64,000 bases of DNA from Torymus aiolomorphi (taxonomy: Eukaryota > Arthropoda > Insecta > Hymenoptera > Torymidae), in contig CM070873.1 in the NCBI GenBank assembly GCA_036365515.1, forward strand, positions 193,184,104 through 193,248,103, in the 5' to 3' direction. The notes beneath the pieces are model-generated. The model was not told where the DNA came from and searched no databases. It saw only the letters and a list, made by a program, of their open reading frames with translations. Shown here one piece after another: positions 35,426 to 44,211 of this stretch (the stretch's first letter is position 1; every line of letters begins with the position of its first letter). A program made the translations under genes and the position numbers.

Positions 35426-37828
35426 TTAAATTCTAATTTTTTTACATTTCTTTGATTTTATAAGAATTGTCCTTTTTGCGACATACGTTTCTTTCTTTGT
35501 TTGAGTTTTAAGTACTTTTTCTTTTTTGATCGGTGGATATAATTGAGAATCTTCTGACGCTGAAAATCTTTTAAGTTCTAACTTTTTGGCATCATTTAAT
35601 AATTTAATACCATGAAACAATTGAGTTCCAGGTATTGTCTTAGCTGAGGCTAGCCTGTTTTGTAGCTTTTCTGTAGCCTTTAAGTAATCGTCTTTTGATG
35701 AAAAAAAGCACTCAATATTTTTGAAATACTCAGTTGCCCATTTGTATAAATCTTGGGGCGTCAATATATAATTGTCGGATACTTTCCGTAAACTTTCTCG
35801 TCTGGCATTGCTTTTCACGGAAGCACCTATTCCATCACATGCATTTTTTCCGTCGGCTGTTGCATGAAAATGCCACTCAGCATCAACAACAAAATCATCA
35901 TAATGATGAAGAAGACTTTGGAAATTGCGTTTATTTTTAAAATGTTGCGCAGCTCTATCAGTAAAATAAATAACTTTTCTAACTAAATCGAAAGACTTTT
36001 TAAGGAAATTAATTATAATTTCTTGTATTAGATAAACTGCAACAACGTCATGAATTAAACTATCTGAGAAAACTACCATGCTTTTGTGTTCAATTTTAGA
36101 TTCAGATCCTTTATAGTAAATGACTATTGTAGCTAAACTACATTGATTATTTAATAATATAATGAAATGATGAATTAAGAATATAATGAAATGATTGTGC
36201 TGCATCTTGTGCTATAAAAGCATAGTTTTCTGAAAAATCTAGGGAAATTAAAAACTCTCCTTCAGATAAGGATTCTCTCAAGAATTGAAAATAAGAAGAC
36301 TGTTATTTTATGAAGCTAATGGCCATATCTACCAGTGAAAGGTGATTTTTTAAAAAATTAAAAAATAAAAAACACCATAATCTTCGACGTTTCGGAGACT
36401 TTATTCATATCTCCCTCTTCAGGAATAATCCTTAATTACATATCGTAATGTCAAGTAGTTTATGCGGGCAACAATCCGCTCGTCAGTGAAGAGGGAGATA
36501 TGAATAAAGTCTCCGAAACGTCGAAGATTATGGTGTTTTTTATTTTTTAATTTTTTAAAAAATCACCTTTCACTGGTAGATATGGCCATTAGCTTCATAA
36601 AATAATTATCTACAATACTCTACCATTAGCTGAGATCAACAACTTAAGAAGACTGTTGTTTAGAAATAAATAAATGAGTCTTAAGTTTATACAAAAGAGG
36701 GACAAAAATATCGATAAATGAAGACTTAGAAACGTTTTCAGTTTGCAATGTTGATCTATCGGTAGTTTTCCACATTTGAAACTTTATTTCATTAATCTCA
36801 GAGCTTTCGAATAATAATTCTAGATCATTTTTTAGAGGTTCGACACCAGGACAATTTTCGCACATATTTAAATAGCATTTCGCTGTTGGACTTTTACAAA
36901 CTATTTCGGCTATGCAATCTTTATAAGTGTTCATTCTATCAAAAGAAACTCCTGAGTTTCTTAAACCAACTAACAGAAGTTTAACATTTTGATGATAAAC
37001 GCAAACACACACTGAATGAGTCCCACTGCTACCAGCTAAAACATAATACTTAGGACGACATTCGGCAAATTTACTGAATTCTATTTTCGATCCAGGATAC
37101 TGTTACTTATATTTTAAATATAGTTCTCGAAAATTGTATAAAAGAAGCCGTTTCTGGATGTAACTTTTTGTGCCATCATCATTATTTATACATTTGTTAT
37201 CTTTATAGCCTGGCATAATTCTACTATTCTCATCACTTTCATAGAAGAGCTTTGCTTGATCTAAAGTATCACTTGATATTTATTTATTTCCTCTGTTGTC
37301 ATTTAATTGGGCTGGGTTATCAAATAATTTACATTTCGATGAAAGTCGACGAGACAAGTTCGAAAATCTAGCTACTTTGCGAGTGCTCCAGTTGTTAGGA
37401 AGTAATTTCAAAAGTAATATCTTTTCCATTTTTGTCAAATTTTCGTCATTCAACAATTTTTTCAAATTAAAAATAATTTCTTTAGAATCTTCTATTGAAA
37501 TCTCACTCTCTTCTTCAATCTGAGCATTAGATTTTATTCGACAAGAATCGCATATTTTGTCTCTATCAGTTAAATGCGGATAACAAGCTCTAAGTTTATC
37601 GGAAACAAACCTAAGTTTCGATGAATACTTTATTTCATCAAATGGATTACAGCAACGATTTAAAATGTTAGACATTTTATTAAGCTTTTTTTTATTAAGG
37701 CAATAAGACAAAGGGGCAAAGTAATAAGGCATGTGCATAAAGCACCTGGCTAGTGGGCGACGCAGGCCTCTATTTAAGCCCGCGGGGTGATGTTTTTCAT
37801 TGAAGGTAGCGCGCTTGGTGCTTGCCAT
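35426..37828 (-). pseudogene. Transposase-like gene of family A (CCNPF-type, probable DDE/RNase H fold)
   Basis: Three minus-strand frames belong together: 37280-37828 (CCNPF, then LRFVSDKLRACYP and KICDSC, a Cys-rich N-terminal motif), about 36658-37012 (CVCVYHQNVKLLL, then an IKFQMW segment) and 35426-36205 (NQCSLATIVIYYK, then VFSDSLIHDVVAV, IYFTDRAAQHFKN and WHFHATADGKNACDGIG). The last part has spaced acidic residues (FSD, FTD, CDG) like those of a DDE transposase core, and belongs to a repetitive protein family common in insect and hydra genomes. A palindromic Penelope-derived fragment with a 13-bp duplication splits the gene at 36305, and other frameshifts lie at 37013-37279. It is probably the mobiliser of this TIR family. 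The DDE assignment is inference. Confidence 0.65.
36305..36657. mobile_element. Palindromic Penelope terminal-repeat insertion with 13-bp TSD
   Basis: Two inverted copies of a roughly 130-bp sequence (about 36310-36440 and 36480-36610) contain GGCCATTAGCT and the boxes CTGAAGAGGGAGA...TCTCCGAAACGTC, hallmarks of Penelope terminal regions. The flanks carry TAAGAAGACTGTT at 36292-36304 and 36645-36657. The insertion disrupts the family A transposase-like gene. In the plus-oriented arm the first core box has changed to GTGAAGA. Confidence 0.85.
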
Positions 37829-38402
37829 CTAGCGGGCACTTCGGGTACTAATCCCGAACAGAAGCATTTCGGAATAAAAATAATAGCACCATTGGAAAGA
37901 GCAGGAAAAAATCTATCGATATATGTCCTTAGTTCTTTTTTCAGAGACTTGGTACACGATTATTAGCGAATTGAATAGAGCGTGCACTTAAACGTGCCGT
38001 ACGCACGGGCGCGAGGGGCTCGCGCGGACCCTCGGCGCTGTCTTTTTCATGTTGTTACTTTTAAACCCTTTATTTCTCCAACTTCTCCAAGATAGGGTTT
38101 TGAAGCTTAAGAGTTGTACTTTCCAATGGTGTAGTTTATTTTGAAAAAAAAACATGATATACTTTGAGAAAAATGGCTTTCAATATTCAACTCGAGTTTT
38201 CGTCCGGAAGAAAGCGTTTCGCAATAAAAACAATGGCACCATTGGAAAGAGCAGGAAAAAATCTATCGATATAGGTCCTTGGTTTTTTTCTCAAAGACGC
38301 AGCATACGATTATGAACGAGTTAAACAGAGCGCCTTTTACGCGAAAAAAGGCCCCGCGCGCGCTCGGTGGCCCGTTTCTGCTGGACGCTCCCATATATTG
38401 TT

Positions 38403-38759
38403 TTATATAGCCTTATACAAAAATTTTAAACAAAGATGCCCACAGTTATATGCGATGTAATCTTGATATCTCTCGAGGTTATACTTTACAGTTTTAACTC
38501 CTAGGTAATCCATAAGTTCTAAAGGTGGCTGCAGGTCTCCAAAACTATCAAAATACACAACACTTTTACCTCTTTTCCGATAGGCTACCCAATGTGTACT
38601 AGGTCCGCGTTCCTCATTGAGATTAACAATTGCTGACTCGTAGTGTCGTGAACCACTAGCTGGTAATGTATTTCGCATGAATACACCTCGAAAGTATGGA
38701 ATTTGTAAAATACGACCATACTTTAGCAAGTCAGCGTCAGTCAGTGCTCTGTGGGGCAA
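38403..38759 (-). CDS. PRO: Adenain-like cysteine protease (Polinton maturation protease)
   Basis: Residues from GRILQIPYFRGVFMR to the end match the Polinton protease of the adenovirus protease family, which cleaves capsid precursors. Catalytic candidates are His56 (STHWVAY), Asp71 (YFDSFGD) and Cys106 (NCGHLCLKF). About 118 residues cover the whole catalytic domain. No ATG stands at the start: the frame opens upstream without stop from an A-run (38771-38780) that also ends the PLA2-like gene in another frame. In this element type the protease and the PLA2-like region may be one fused product, with a slip in the A-run as the present break. The stop at 38403-38405 lies a few bases from the TATA flank of transposon copy 1. 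Confidence 0.85.
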   Translation of the reverse strand: MPHRALTDADLLKYGRILQIPYFRGVFMRNTLPASGSRHYESAIVNLNEERGPSTHWVAYRKRGKSVVYFDSFGDLQPPLELMDYLGVKTVKYNLERYQDYIAYNCGHLCLKFLYKAI

Positions 38760-38761
38760 TT

Positions 38762-39588
38762 TTACATCGAAGTTTTTTTTTTGCCTTTTTTATTAAGTTC
38801 ATGTCCACTATAAGGTTTTAGATAGATGCCATAGCCTGTTTTATGGGGTTTAAGGTAGAGACCTTTACCAAGAGCAATAGCTTCCATCGCACTGTTATGT
38901 CTTCGACTTTCTTCAAGTTGACGTTTAGCATTTCTTGCATCATTTTTTGCTTTAGCTATACCCGCAGCGCCACCTGCTGGTGCACCTGTTGCACTTAGGC
39001 CTGCAAATAATGGAATTAGAAATGGTAGGAATCCTCCAATTTTCGATGGAACTGCTAGTACGCGAGGAATGTGTACTTTTGCTTTGCCGCCAGCCTTCTT
39101 CACAACATTTCGAGCACTTTTCAATGCAGCTTGAATAACTTTGCGCGAATTATTACTAAAAATGCTCGGATTCGAGGCTGCTTTAACTATTTTAGCTAGT
39201 GTGGTATTTGGCTTCTTTTTCAACCCCATTCCAAATTTTGATTTTAAATTCATAGTATTTGTTACAGTATAAGCCGCTGCTTTCTCACCAATACTAGCGT
39301 CTTTAGCAAAAACACGTTTCCAGGCTTTATCTGCTAATACTCTATCAGCAGCGTTCCTAGCCTCAACGTGCTCTCGATTCCGAGAGTAGGTTATATCGTG
39401 TTCTTTACAAGCTTGGTCTAAAGGATTAATGCAAGGGTCACCTCGAGCAAGACGTTTTGTAAGTTTCGTTCCTGACCGCAGCATTGATAATCAGGCAGAT
39501 GTAATTCAAATGGAAGCTTATTAATGATTGTATTTGCTAAGCCTCAACCTTTACGAGTATTGCGTTTACGCTGTTTATGCTCAATCAT
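38762..39588 (-). pseudogene. Parvovirus-type PLA2-like domain protein of the Polinton
   Basis: The segment RLARGDPCINPLDQACKEHD has the calcium-loop follow-on and Cys-x3-His-Asp of phospholipase A2 domains like those in parvovirus VP1 and many Polintons, which help virions breach endosomal membranes. Downstream are a basic Ala-rich stretch, a hydrophobic segment (IGGFLPFLIPLFAGLSATGA), a likely membrane-active helix, and repeated YLKP words. The gene appears to start at an ATG at 39588 (MIEHKQRKRN), but an in-frame TGA follows within about 15 codons. A 1-bp shift near 39475 breaks the CCG-GT calcium loop. The gene ends by an A10 run at the protease junction. Broken but recognisable. Confidence 0.75.
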
Positions 39589-39650
39589 GATGTTAACGTC
39601 TCGGAGGATAAATACATACTATGCTGAAATGTATATAAGTAAGCTGTATA

Positions 39651-41348
39651 TGGGAGCGTCCAGCGGAAACGGGCCACCGAGCGCGCGCGGTGGCTTTTGT
39701 CGCGTAAAAGGCGCTCTGTTTCACTCGCTCATAATCGTATGCTGCGTCTTCGAAAGAAAAAACCAAGCACCTATATCGATAGATTTTTTTCTGCTCTTTC
39801 CAATTGCGCCATTGTTTTTATTGCGAAACGCGTTCTTCTGGACGAAAACTCGAATTGAATATTGAAAGCCATTTTTCTCAAAGTATATCATGTTTTTTTT
39901 CAAAATAAACTACACCATTGGAAAGTACAACTCTTAAGCTTCAAAACCCTATCTTGGAGAAGTTGGAGAAATAAAGGGTTTAAATGTAACAACATGAAAA
40001 AGACAGCGCCGAGGGTCCGCGCGAGCCCCTCGCGCCCGTGCGTACGGCACGTTTAAGTGCACGCTCTATTCAATTCGCTAATAATCGTGTACCAAGTCTC
40101 TGAAAAAAAAACTAAGGACATATATCGATAGATTTTTTCCTGCTCTTTCCAATGGTGCTAGTATTTTTATTCCGAAATGCTTCCTTCTAGTTGAAAATTC
40201 CATTTGAATGTTTAAACTATTTTTTCAATAAAATATCAGTCTTTTATTCAAAATGAATTATATTCTTCAAAAGTACAAGTCTTAAACTATAAAATATTAT
40301 ATTTTTAAGTTGAAACGTGAAAAGTTCAAAAATAGTAAGATCAAAAAGACAGCGGCTGCCCGAACTTTTTACACTATGCTCAAGGGCGGATTAATACACG
40401 CGATGTGCTATTTCGCCCTTTCTTTTTTGTAAATATAAAATGTTTTGTAACTTACAATGCCAATGCGTGGACATAATAGCATTAGATTTTATTCGACAAG
40501 AATCGCATATTTTGTCTCTATCAGTTAAATACGGATAACAAGCTCTAAGTTTATCGGAAACAAACCTAAGTTTCGATGAATGCTTTATTTCATCAAATGG
40601 ATTACAGCAACGATTTAAAATGTTAGTCATTTTATTAAGCTTTTTTTTATTAAGGCAATAAGACAAAGGGGCAAAGTAATAAGGCATTGCATAAAGCACC
40701 TGGCTAGTGGACGACGCAGGCCTCTATTTAAGCCCGCGGGGTGATGTTTTTCATTGAAGGTAGCGCGCTTGGTGCTTGCCATTTAGCGGGCACTTCGGGT
40801 ACTAATCCCGAACAGAAGCATTTCGGAATAAAGTAATAGCACCATTGGAAAGAGCAGGAAAAAATCTATCGATATATGTCCTTAGTTCTTTTTTCAGAGA
40901 CTTGGTACACGATTATTAGCAAATTGAATAGAGCGTGCACTTAAACGTGCCGTACGCACGGGCGCGAGGGGCTCGCGCGGACCCTGGGCGCTGTCTTTTT
41001 CATGTTGTTACTTTTAAACCCTTTATTTCTCCAACTTCTCCAAGATAGGGTTTTGAAGCTTAAGAGTTGTACTTTCCAATGGTGTAGTTTATTTTGAAAA
41101 AAAAAAACATGATATACTTTGAGAAAAATAGCTTTCAATATTCAACTCGAGTTTTCGTCCGGAAGAAAGCGTTTCCCAATAAAAACAATGGCACCATTGG
41201 AAAGAGCAGGAAAAAATCTATCGATATAGGTCCTTGGTTTTTTTTTCAAAGACGCAGCATACGATTATGAACGAGTTAAACAGAGCGCCTTTTACGCGAA
41301 AAAAGGCACCGCGCGCGCTCGGTGGCACGTTTCTGCTGGACGCTCCCA
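39651..41348. mobile_element. TIR transposon family A, copy 2 (internally deleted)
   Basis: It has the same TIRs and the same TATA flanks (39647-39650 and 41349-41352) as copy 1. The interior keeps the first part beyond the left TIR and the N-terminal end of the transposase-like gene (CCNPF region, about 40480-40700). The rest is deleted, with the junction near 40478. A non-autonomous derivative of copy 1's family. It lies in the divergent intergenic space between the PLA2-like (-) and ATPase (+) genes. Confidence 0.85.
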
Positions 41349-41352
41349 TATA

Positions 41353-41847
41353 TGAGGCGTTTCACGTCAACTGTCCCAGCGCGCGCCGCTGGAGCCCCAC
41401 ATCGCGCTATTTCTAACTCACATTTATGATACTAAAATATACTTAAAAAAATTATTTGATAAGCGTTTTCGACGTATTTTTTCCCCAGCTTTCCAATGGC
41501 GTAAGCAGTTTTTCCGAAATTTTCAATTTTCACCTTCACAAAGTACAAAACATGTTATATCTAAAAAAGTGTATTTTTAATATTTTTTTTGACCCTCTAG
41601 ATCGAAAGCTGAGCATTTTTACGTAGGAAAGGATATTTTCCAAAGAGTGCCCGAGATGTTTTTTGCGAGAAATAGAATGCAAAAGAGTTTTTGAAGATGA
41701 AAATGGAAAATTTTGAAAAAACTACCAACATCATTGGAAAGCTGAGGAAAAAATACGTCGAAAACGCATATCAAACAATTTTTTTAGAAATAGCAGGTTT
41801 TGGGGCTCGCGCGCCTCGCGCTGGGACAGTTGACGTGAAACGCCTCA
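41353..41847. mobile_element. MITE family B, copy 1 (495 bp)
   Basis: Terminal inverted repeats start TGAGGCGTTTCACGTCAACT and run through GTCCCAGCGCG. The left flank TATA is shared with the right flank of transposon copy 2, and the right flank is TATG. The interior carries AGCTTTCCAATGG, related to the TTTCCAATGG word in the family A TIRs, so B may be mobilised by the same type of enzyme. It ends 44 bp before the ATPase start. The second copy is at 51220-51743. Confidence 0.85.
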
Positions 41848-41860
41848 TATGCTCTCAAAG

Positions 41861-41867
41861 TCAGTTG
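41861..41867 (+). promoter_or_regulatory. Initiator-like TCAGTTG upstream of packaging ATPase gene
   Basis: TCAGTTGTATTTGAGACGTC lies about 30 bp before the ATG and 14 bp after MITE B. The MITE has therefore probably separated the initiator from its original upstream TATA. Confidence 0.45.
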
Positions 41868-41891
41868 TATTTGAGACGTCAAAGATAAAGT

Positions 41892-42599
41892 ATGGAGTTC
41901 GAGGAGCAAAACGTCAAGCTGCCAGTTATAAACTTTGACAGCTTAGTAGTGCAGCAAAAATCAAAAAAGCGTCATGGAGAATTACTTCCCAATAATATTA
42001 AAAGTATATTTTGTGGACCCTCAAACTGTGGCAAAACTAATGCGCTACTCTCTCTTATTACTCATCCAAGCGGATTAAAATTTGAAAATGTATATGTTTA
42101 CTCAAAATCACTGGAACAACCCAAATACCAATTTCTTAAATTTCTCTTGAAGCCCATAAGTGAAATTCAGTACATTCCATTCAAAGATCATGATGAAGTA
42201 ATATCAGTAGAATATGTATTGCCAAACTCAGTTATGATATTTGATGATGTAGCTTGTGAAAAACAAGATAACATCAAGAATTTCTTTTGTATGGGACGTC
42301 ACAAAAATGTGGACTGTTTCTATCTATGTCAATCTTATGCACGCATTCCCAAACATCTAGTACGAGATAATGTTAATTTATTAGTATTATTTCGCCAAGA
42401 TGATATGAATTTAAAGCATGTATATAATGATCACGTAAATACAGATATGTCATATAGTCAATTTAGAGATTTGTGTTCAGTCTGCTGGAATTATGATAAG
42501 TATGGCTTTCTTGTTATCGACAAAGATAGGACACTTGATACTGGTCTATATAGAAAGAGCCTCGATCACTTTCTTATAAATATAGCTACCTTGAAATAA
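41892..42599 (+). CDS. ATP: Polinton genome-packaging ATPase (FtsK/HerA type)
   Basis: An intact frame of 235 residues. Walker A GPSNCGKT lies at residues 42-49 after a hydrophobic strand (IKSIFC). Walker B VMIFDD at 114-119 comes with the following V and an aspartate pair. CMGRHKNVDCFYLCQSY gives the sensor-like strand seen in A32-type packaging ATPases of Polintons and large DNA viruses. It drives DNA into the preformed capsid. First of a plus-strand gene run. The next gene starts 37 bp downstream. No lesion is visible, in contrast to most neighbours. Confidence 0.92.
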   Translation: MEFEEQNVKLPVINFDSLVVQQKSKKRHGELLPNNIKSIFCGPSNCGKTNALLSLITHPSGLKFENVYVYSKSLEQPKYQFLKFLLKPISEIQYIPFKDHDEVISVEYVLPNSVMIFDDVACEKQDNIKNFFCMGRHKNVDCFYLCQSYARIPKHLVRDNVNLLVLFRQDDMNLKHVYNDHVNTDMSYSQFRDLCSVCWNYDKYGFLVIDKDRTLDTGLYRKSLDHFLINIATLK

Positions 42600-42636
42600 A
42601 ATAGGTTAGTATGATTTCAATCGTTCATTAGTCAGC

Positions 42637-43620
42637 ATGGCACATTTTCAGAAAAAGCAAAACGTTCTCAATGAAATTATAAAATCGAGAGAAGCAATTA
42701 TGCGAAAGTACAAGGAGTTGAGGCAAACCAAAACTTACGTGGAAAAAGTTTTAGATGAAACATTTAAGCCTATTGTAAGTCCACTTGAAAAACTCGTCGA
42801 TGCTACAAAAAAGAAAAAAGTTATTAAAATAGCATCAGAAGAGCAAAAACCAAGAAACGTTATAGAATTCAGTACAAATAACGATAGAGAAGGGGAAGAA
42901 AAGGAGCAGGAGGAGGTGTGAGAGGAGTCACAAAGTGATCTCGAAGAAACTATAAGGATCGGAGCAGCGGATACATCATTTGAAACAGCTGAAAGCGAAG
43001 TGGATGATGAAATATCAGAATCGTTTACACAAGACGAGGATGAAACAGAGTCATTTAAACAAGCTTATTTACAGACTTTTAAAAAACGTACCAAGTCGCT
43101 TGATAATACATATGGAGTACGAATAGAAAATGAATTATTGAAAATCGGAAATTCACCGATACATTTTACAAAACATTATGTAAAAGTACAAAATGTAAGT
43201 TATCCAAAAACAGCTGGTCTACTCCAATTGCTCTTTCAGAAGCAACCTGATTCGATGCATATAAGTTCGAATGATATACGAAATTATCGAAAAATCTTAG
43301 AAGTGACGAATGCTTTTAGGAAGAATTATAGTGAAACAGAACCTCTACGTAAGTCTACTAGTAAAAAATATAAAGATTATATAGCTCCCTACTTCAATAA
43401 ATCACCAAACAGAAAACCTATTGAAGGCTCAGGCCTCTTACCTAAATATAAGATTGCAAGAAAAGATATGCGTATGGATTACGTATACTGGGATGATCCT
43501 AATGAATTAGTTGATCGTCTTCGCTTACTCTTGGCTGAACTGGGAGTCGGCAATCAGAGCCACACAAATGAGATTCATTCGATCACTGAAGAACTCAAAG
43601 AAACAGGTTACATACATTAA
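42637..43620 (+). pseudogene. DUF8207-like Polinton protein, one in-frame stop
   Basis: A single frame of about 327 codons interrupted once by TGA at 42919-42921. The N-terminal third is a charged helix (KKQNVLNEIIKSREAIMRKY) followed by an acidic linker with many Glu. The C-terminal half has the DNTYGVRIEN segment, IGNSPIHF, and an ending YVYWDDPNELVDRLRLLLAE then NSHTNEIHSI-like residues that recur in Polinton proteins annotated as DUF8207. Role unknown. Position between packaging and fibre-like genes suggests a virion or packaging partner. Start choice: the ATG at 42637 follows a TCAGC initiator-like word at once. The lone stop suggests recent decay. Confidence 0.75.
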
Positions 43621-43621
43621 G

Positions 43622-43834
43622 ATGTCTTCGAAGAAAGTTCACTTTGATGCTAAACCAGTTATTCATGTGATGCATGTGTGGTGCTATGCCAGTCGAGCTG
43701 CACGTCACGGAGAATGGGAACAGATAGCACGTGATCGAGAGCGTTTCCGAATGCGAATTCAGAGACTATCAGCAATTATCAAACCAGCGCTCATACATAA
43801 ATATAATACATATTTGTGGAACAGTATAAATTGA
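43622..43834 (+). CDS. PPP1R15/GADD34-like eIF2alpha phosphatase regulatory protein
   Basis: A 70-residue intact frame starting one base after the DUF8207-like stop. It has KVHF at residues 5-8, a good RVxF-type docking site for protein phosphatase 1. A strand (VIHVMHVW) and RAARHGEWEQIARDRERF (25-42) follow, then a helical tail. The order KVxF, then W...RAAR-x-G-x-WEQ-x-ARDR-x-RF, is the conserved C-terminal core of PPP1R15A/B (GADD34/CReP), which directs PP1 to phosphorylated eIF2alpha and restores translation. Some herpesviruses and African swine fever virus encode short proteins with this core. Here it is reduced to the core alone. A Polinton role against host translation shut-off is inference. 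It may be expressed from the upstream gene's message. Confidence 0.85.
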   Translation: MSSKKVHFDAKPVIHVMHVWCYASRAARHGEWEQIARDRERFRMRIQRLSAIIKPALIHKYNTYLWNSIN

Positions 43835-43860
43835 TTTAACTTGTTGGTATTGCAATCAGT
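43825..43860 (+). promoter_or_regulatory. Core promoter (TATA and initiator) of fibre-like gene
   Basis: TATAAA (43825-43830) is followed by ATCAGTT whose A is 33 bp from the first T, a normal TATA-to-initiator distance. The ATG lies 7 bp after the TCAGT. The TATA overlaps the end of the PPP1R15-like gene. Confidence 0.55.
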
Positions 43861-43866
43861 TGTAAC

Positions 43867-44211
43867 ATGAGTGTCGATGTATTCGGACGTAACCTCGAAC
43901 GAGTTGGAGGCAGTCGAGGTCCTCCAGGTGTTGGATTCAAAGTCACTTCTGACGGACAATACGACATTGATAACAAGAGGTTATGTAACGTTGCCGAGCC
44001 TACTCAAGCAGGCGATGCTGTTAATCTGGAAACTCTGCAGCGTATAGTTGGAATGGAAATTAAGAGCTTGCATGAAGTTATTGCTAAAATAAGAAAAGAT
44101 TTGGATACCTTAGATCTTATTGTTGAGGCTGATGGAGATGAGCTGGATGCGAAATTATTAGGAATACAGTATGTAATTCGGAGTAAAGAAAATGCAGCAG
44201 CAAGTAGTTAA
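43867..44211 (+). CDS. Fibre-like small protein with collagen-like tip and tail-fibre-type motif
   Basis: An intact 114-residue frame. Residues 18-25 read GPPGVGFK. Then LCNVAEPTQAGDAVN (39-53) resembles the NVADP...DAVN repeat of phage tail fibres and other trimeric fibres. LETLQRIVGMEIKSLHEVIAKI onward is a likely trimeric coiled coil. The pattern (short GPP segment, NVxxP...DAV motif, coiled coil) fits a trimeric spike or fibre protein. Adenovirus-like virions carry such fibres at their vertices, but homology is not shown by this view. The last 20 bp overlap the integrase start. The first 75 bp are duplicated into the integrase gene at 44373. Confidence 0.6.
   Translation: MSVDVFGRNLERVGGSRGPPGVGFKVTSDGQYDIDNKRLCNVAEPTQAGDAVNLETLQRIVGMEIKSLHEVIAKIRKDLDTLDLIVEADGDELDAKLLGIQYVIRSKENAAASS

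Larger units (their letters stand above)
34413..38393. mobile_element. TIR transposon family A, copy 1, with DDE-type gene
   Basis: Terminal inverted repeats of about 540 bp (about 34413-34947 and 37862-38393) begin TGGGAGCGTCC and are flanked by TATA on both sides (34409-34412 and 38394-38397). Each TIR holds two related halves, both with the word TTTCCTGCTCTTTCCAATGG. Between them a minus-strand transposase-like gene is broken by several lesions. The element sits between the penton start and the protease stop of the Polinton. A deleted copy lies at 39651-41348. The superfamily is not assigned. Confidence 0.85.

Noticed and set aside
34616..41138. Repeated 64-67 codon frames with RASPSRPCVRHV ends
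   Set aside because: They lie in the TIRs of family A and recur in each TIR, so they are repeat artefacts.
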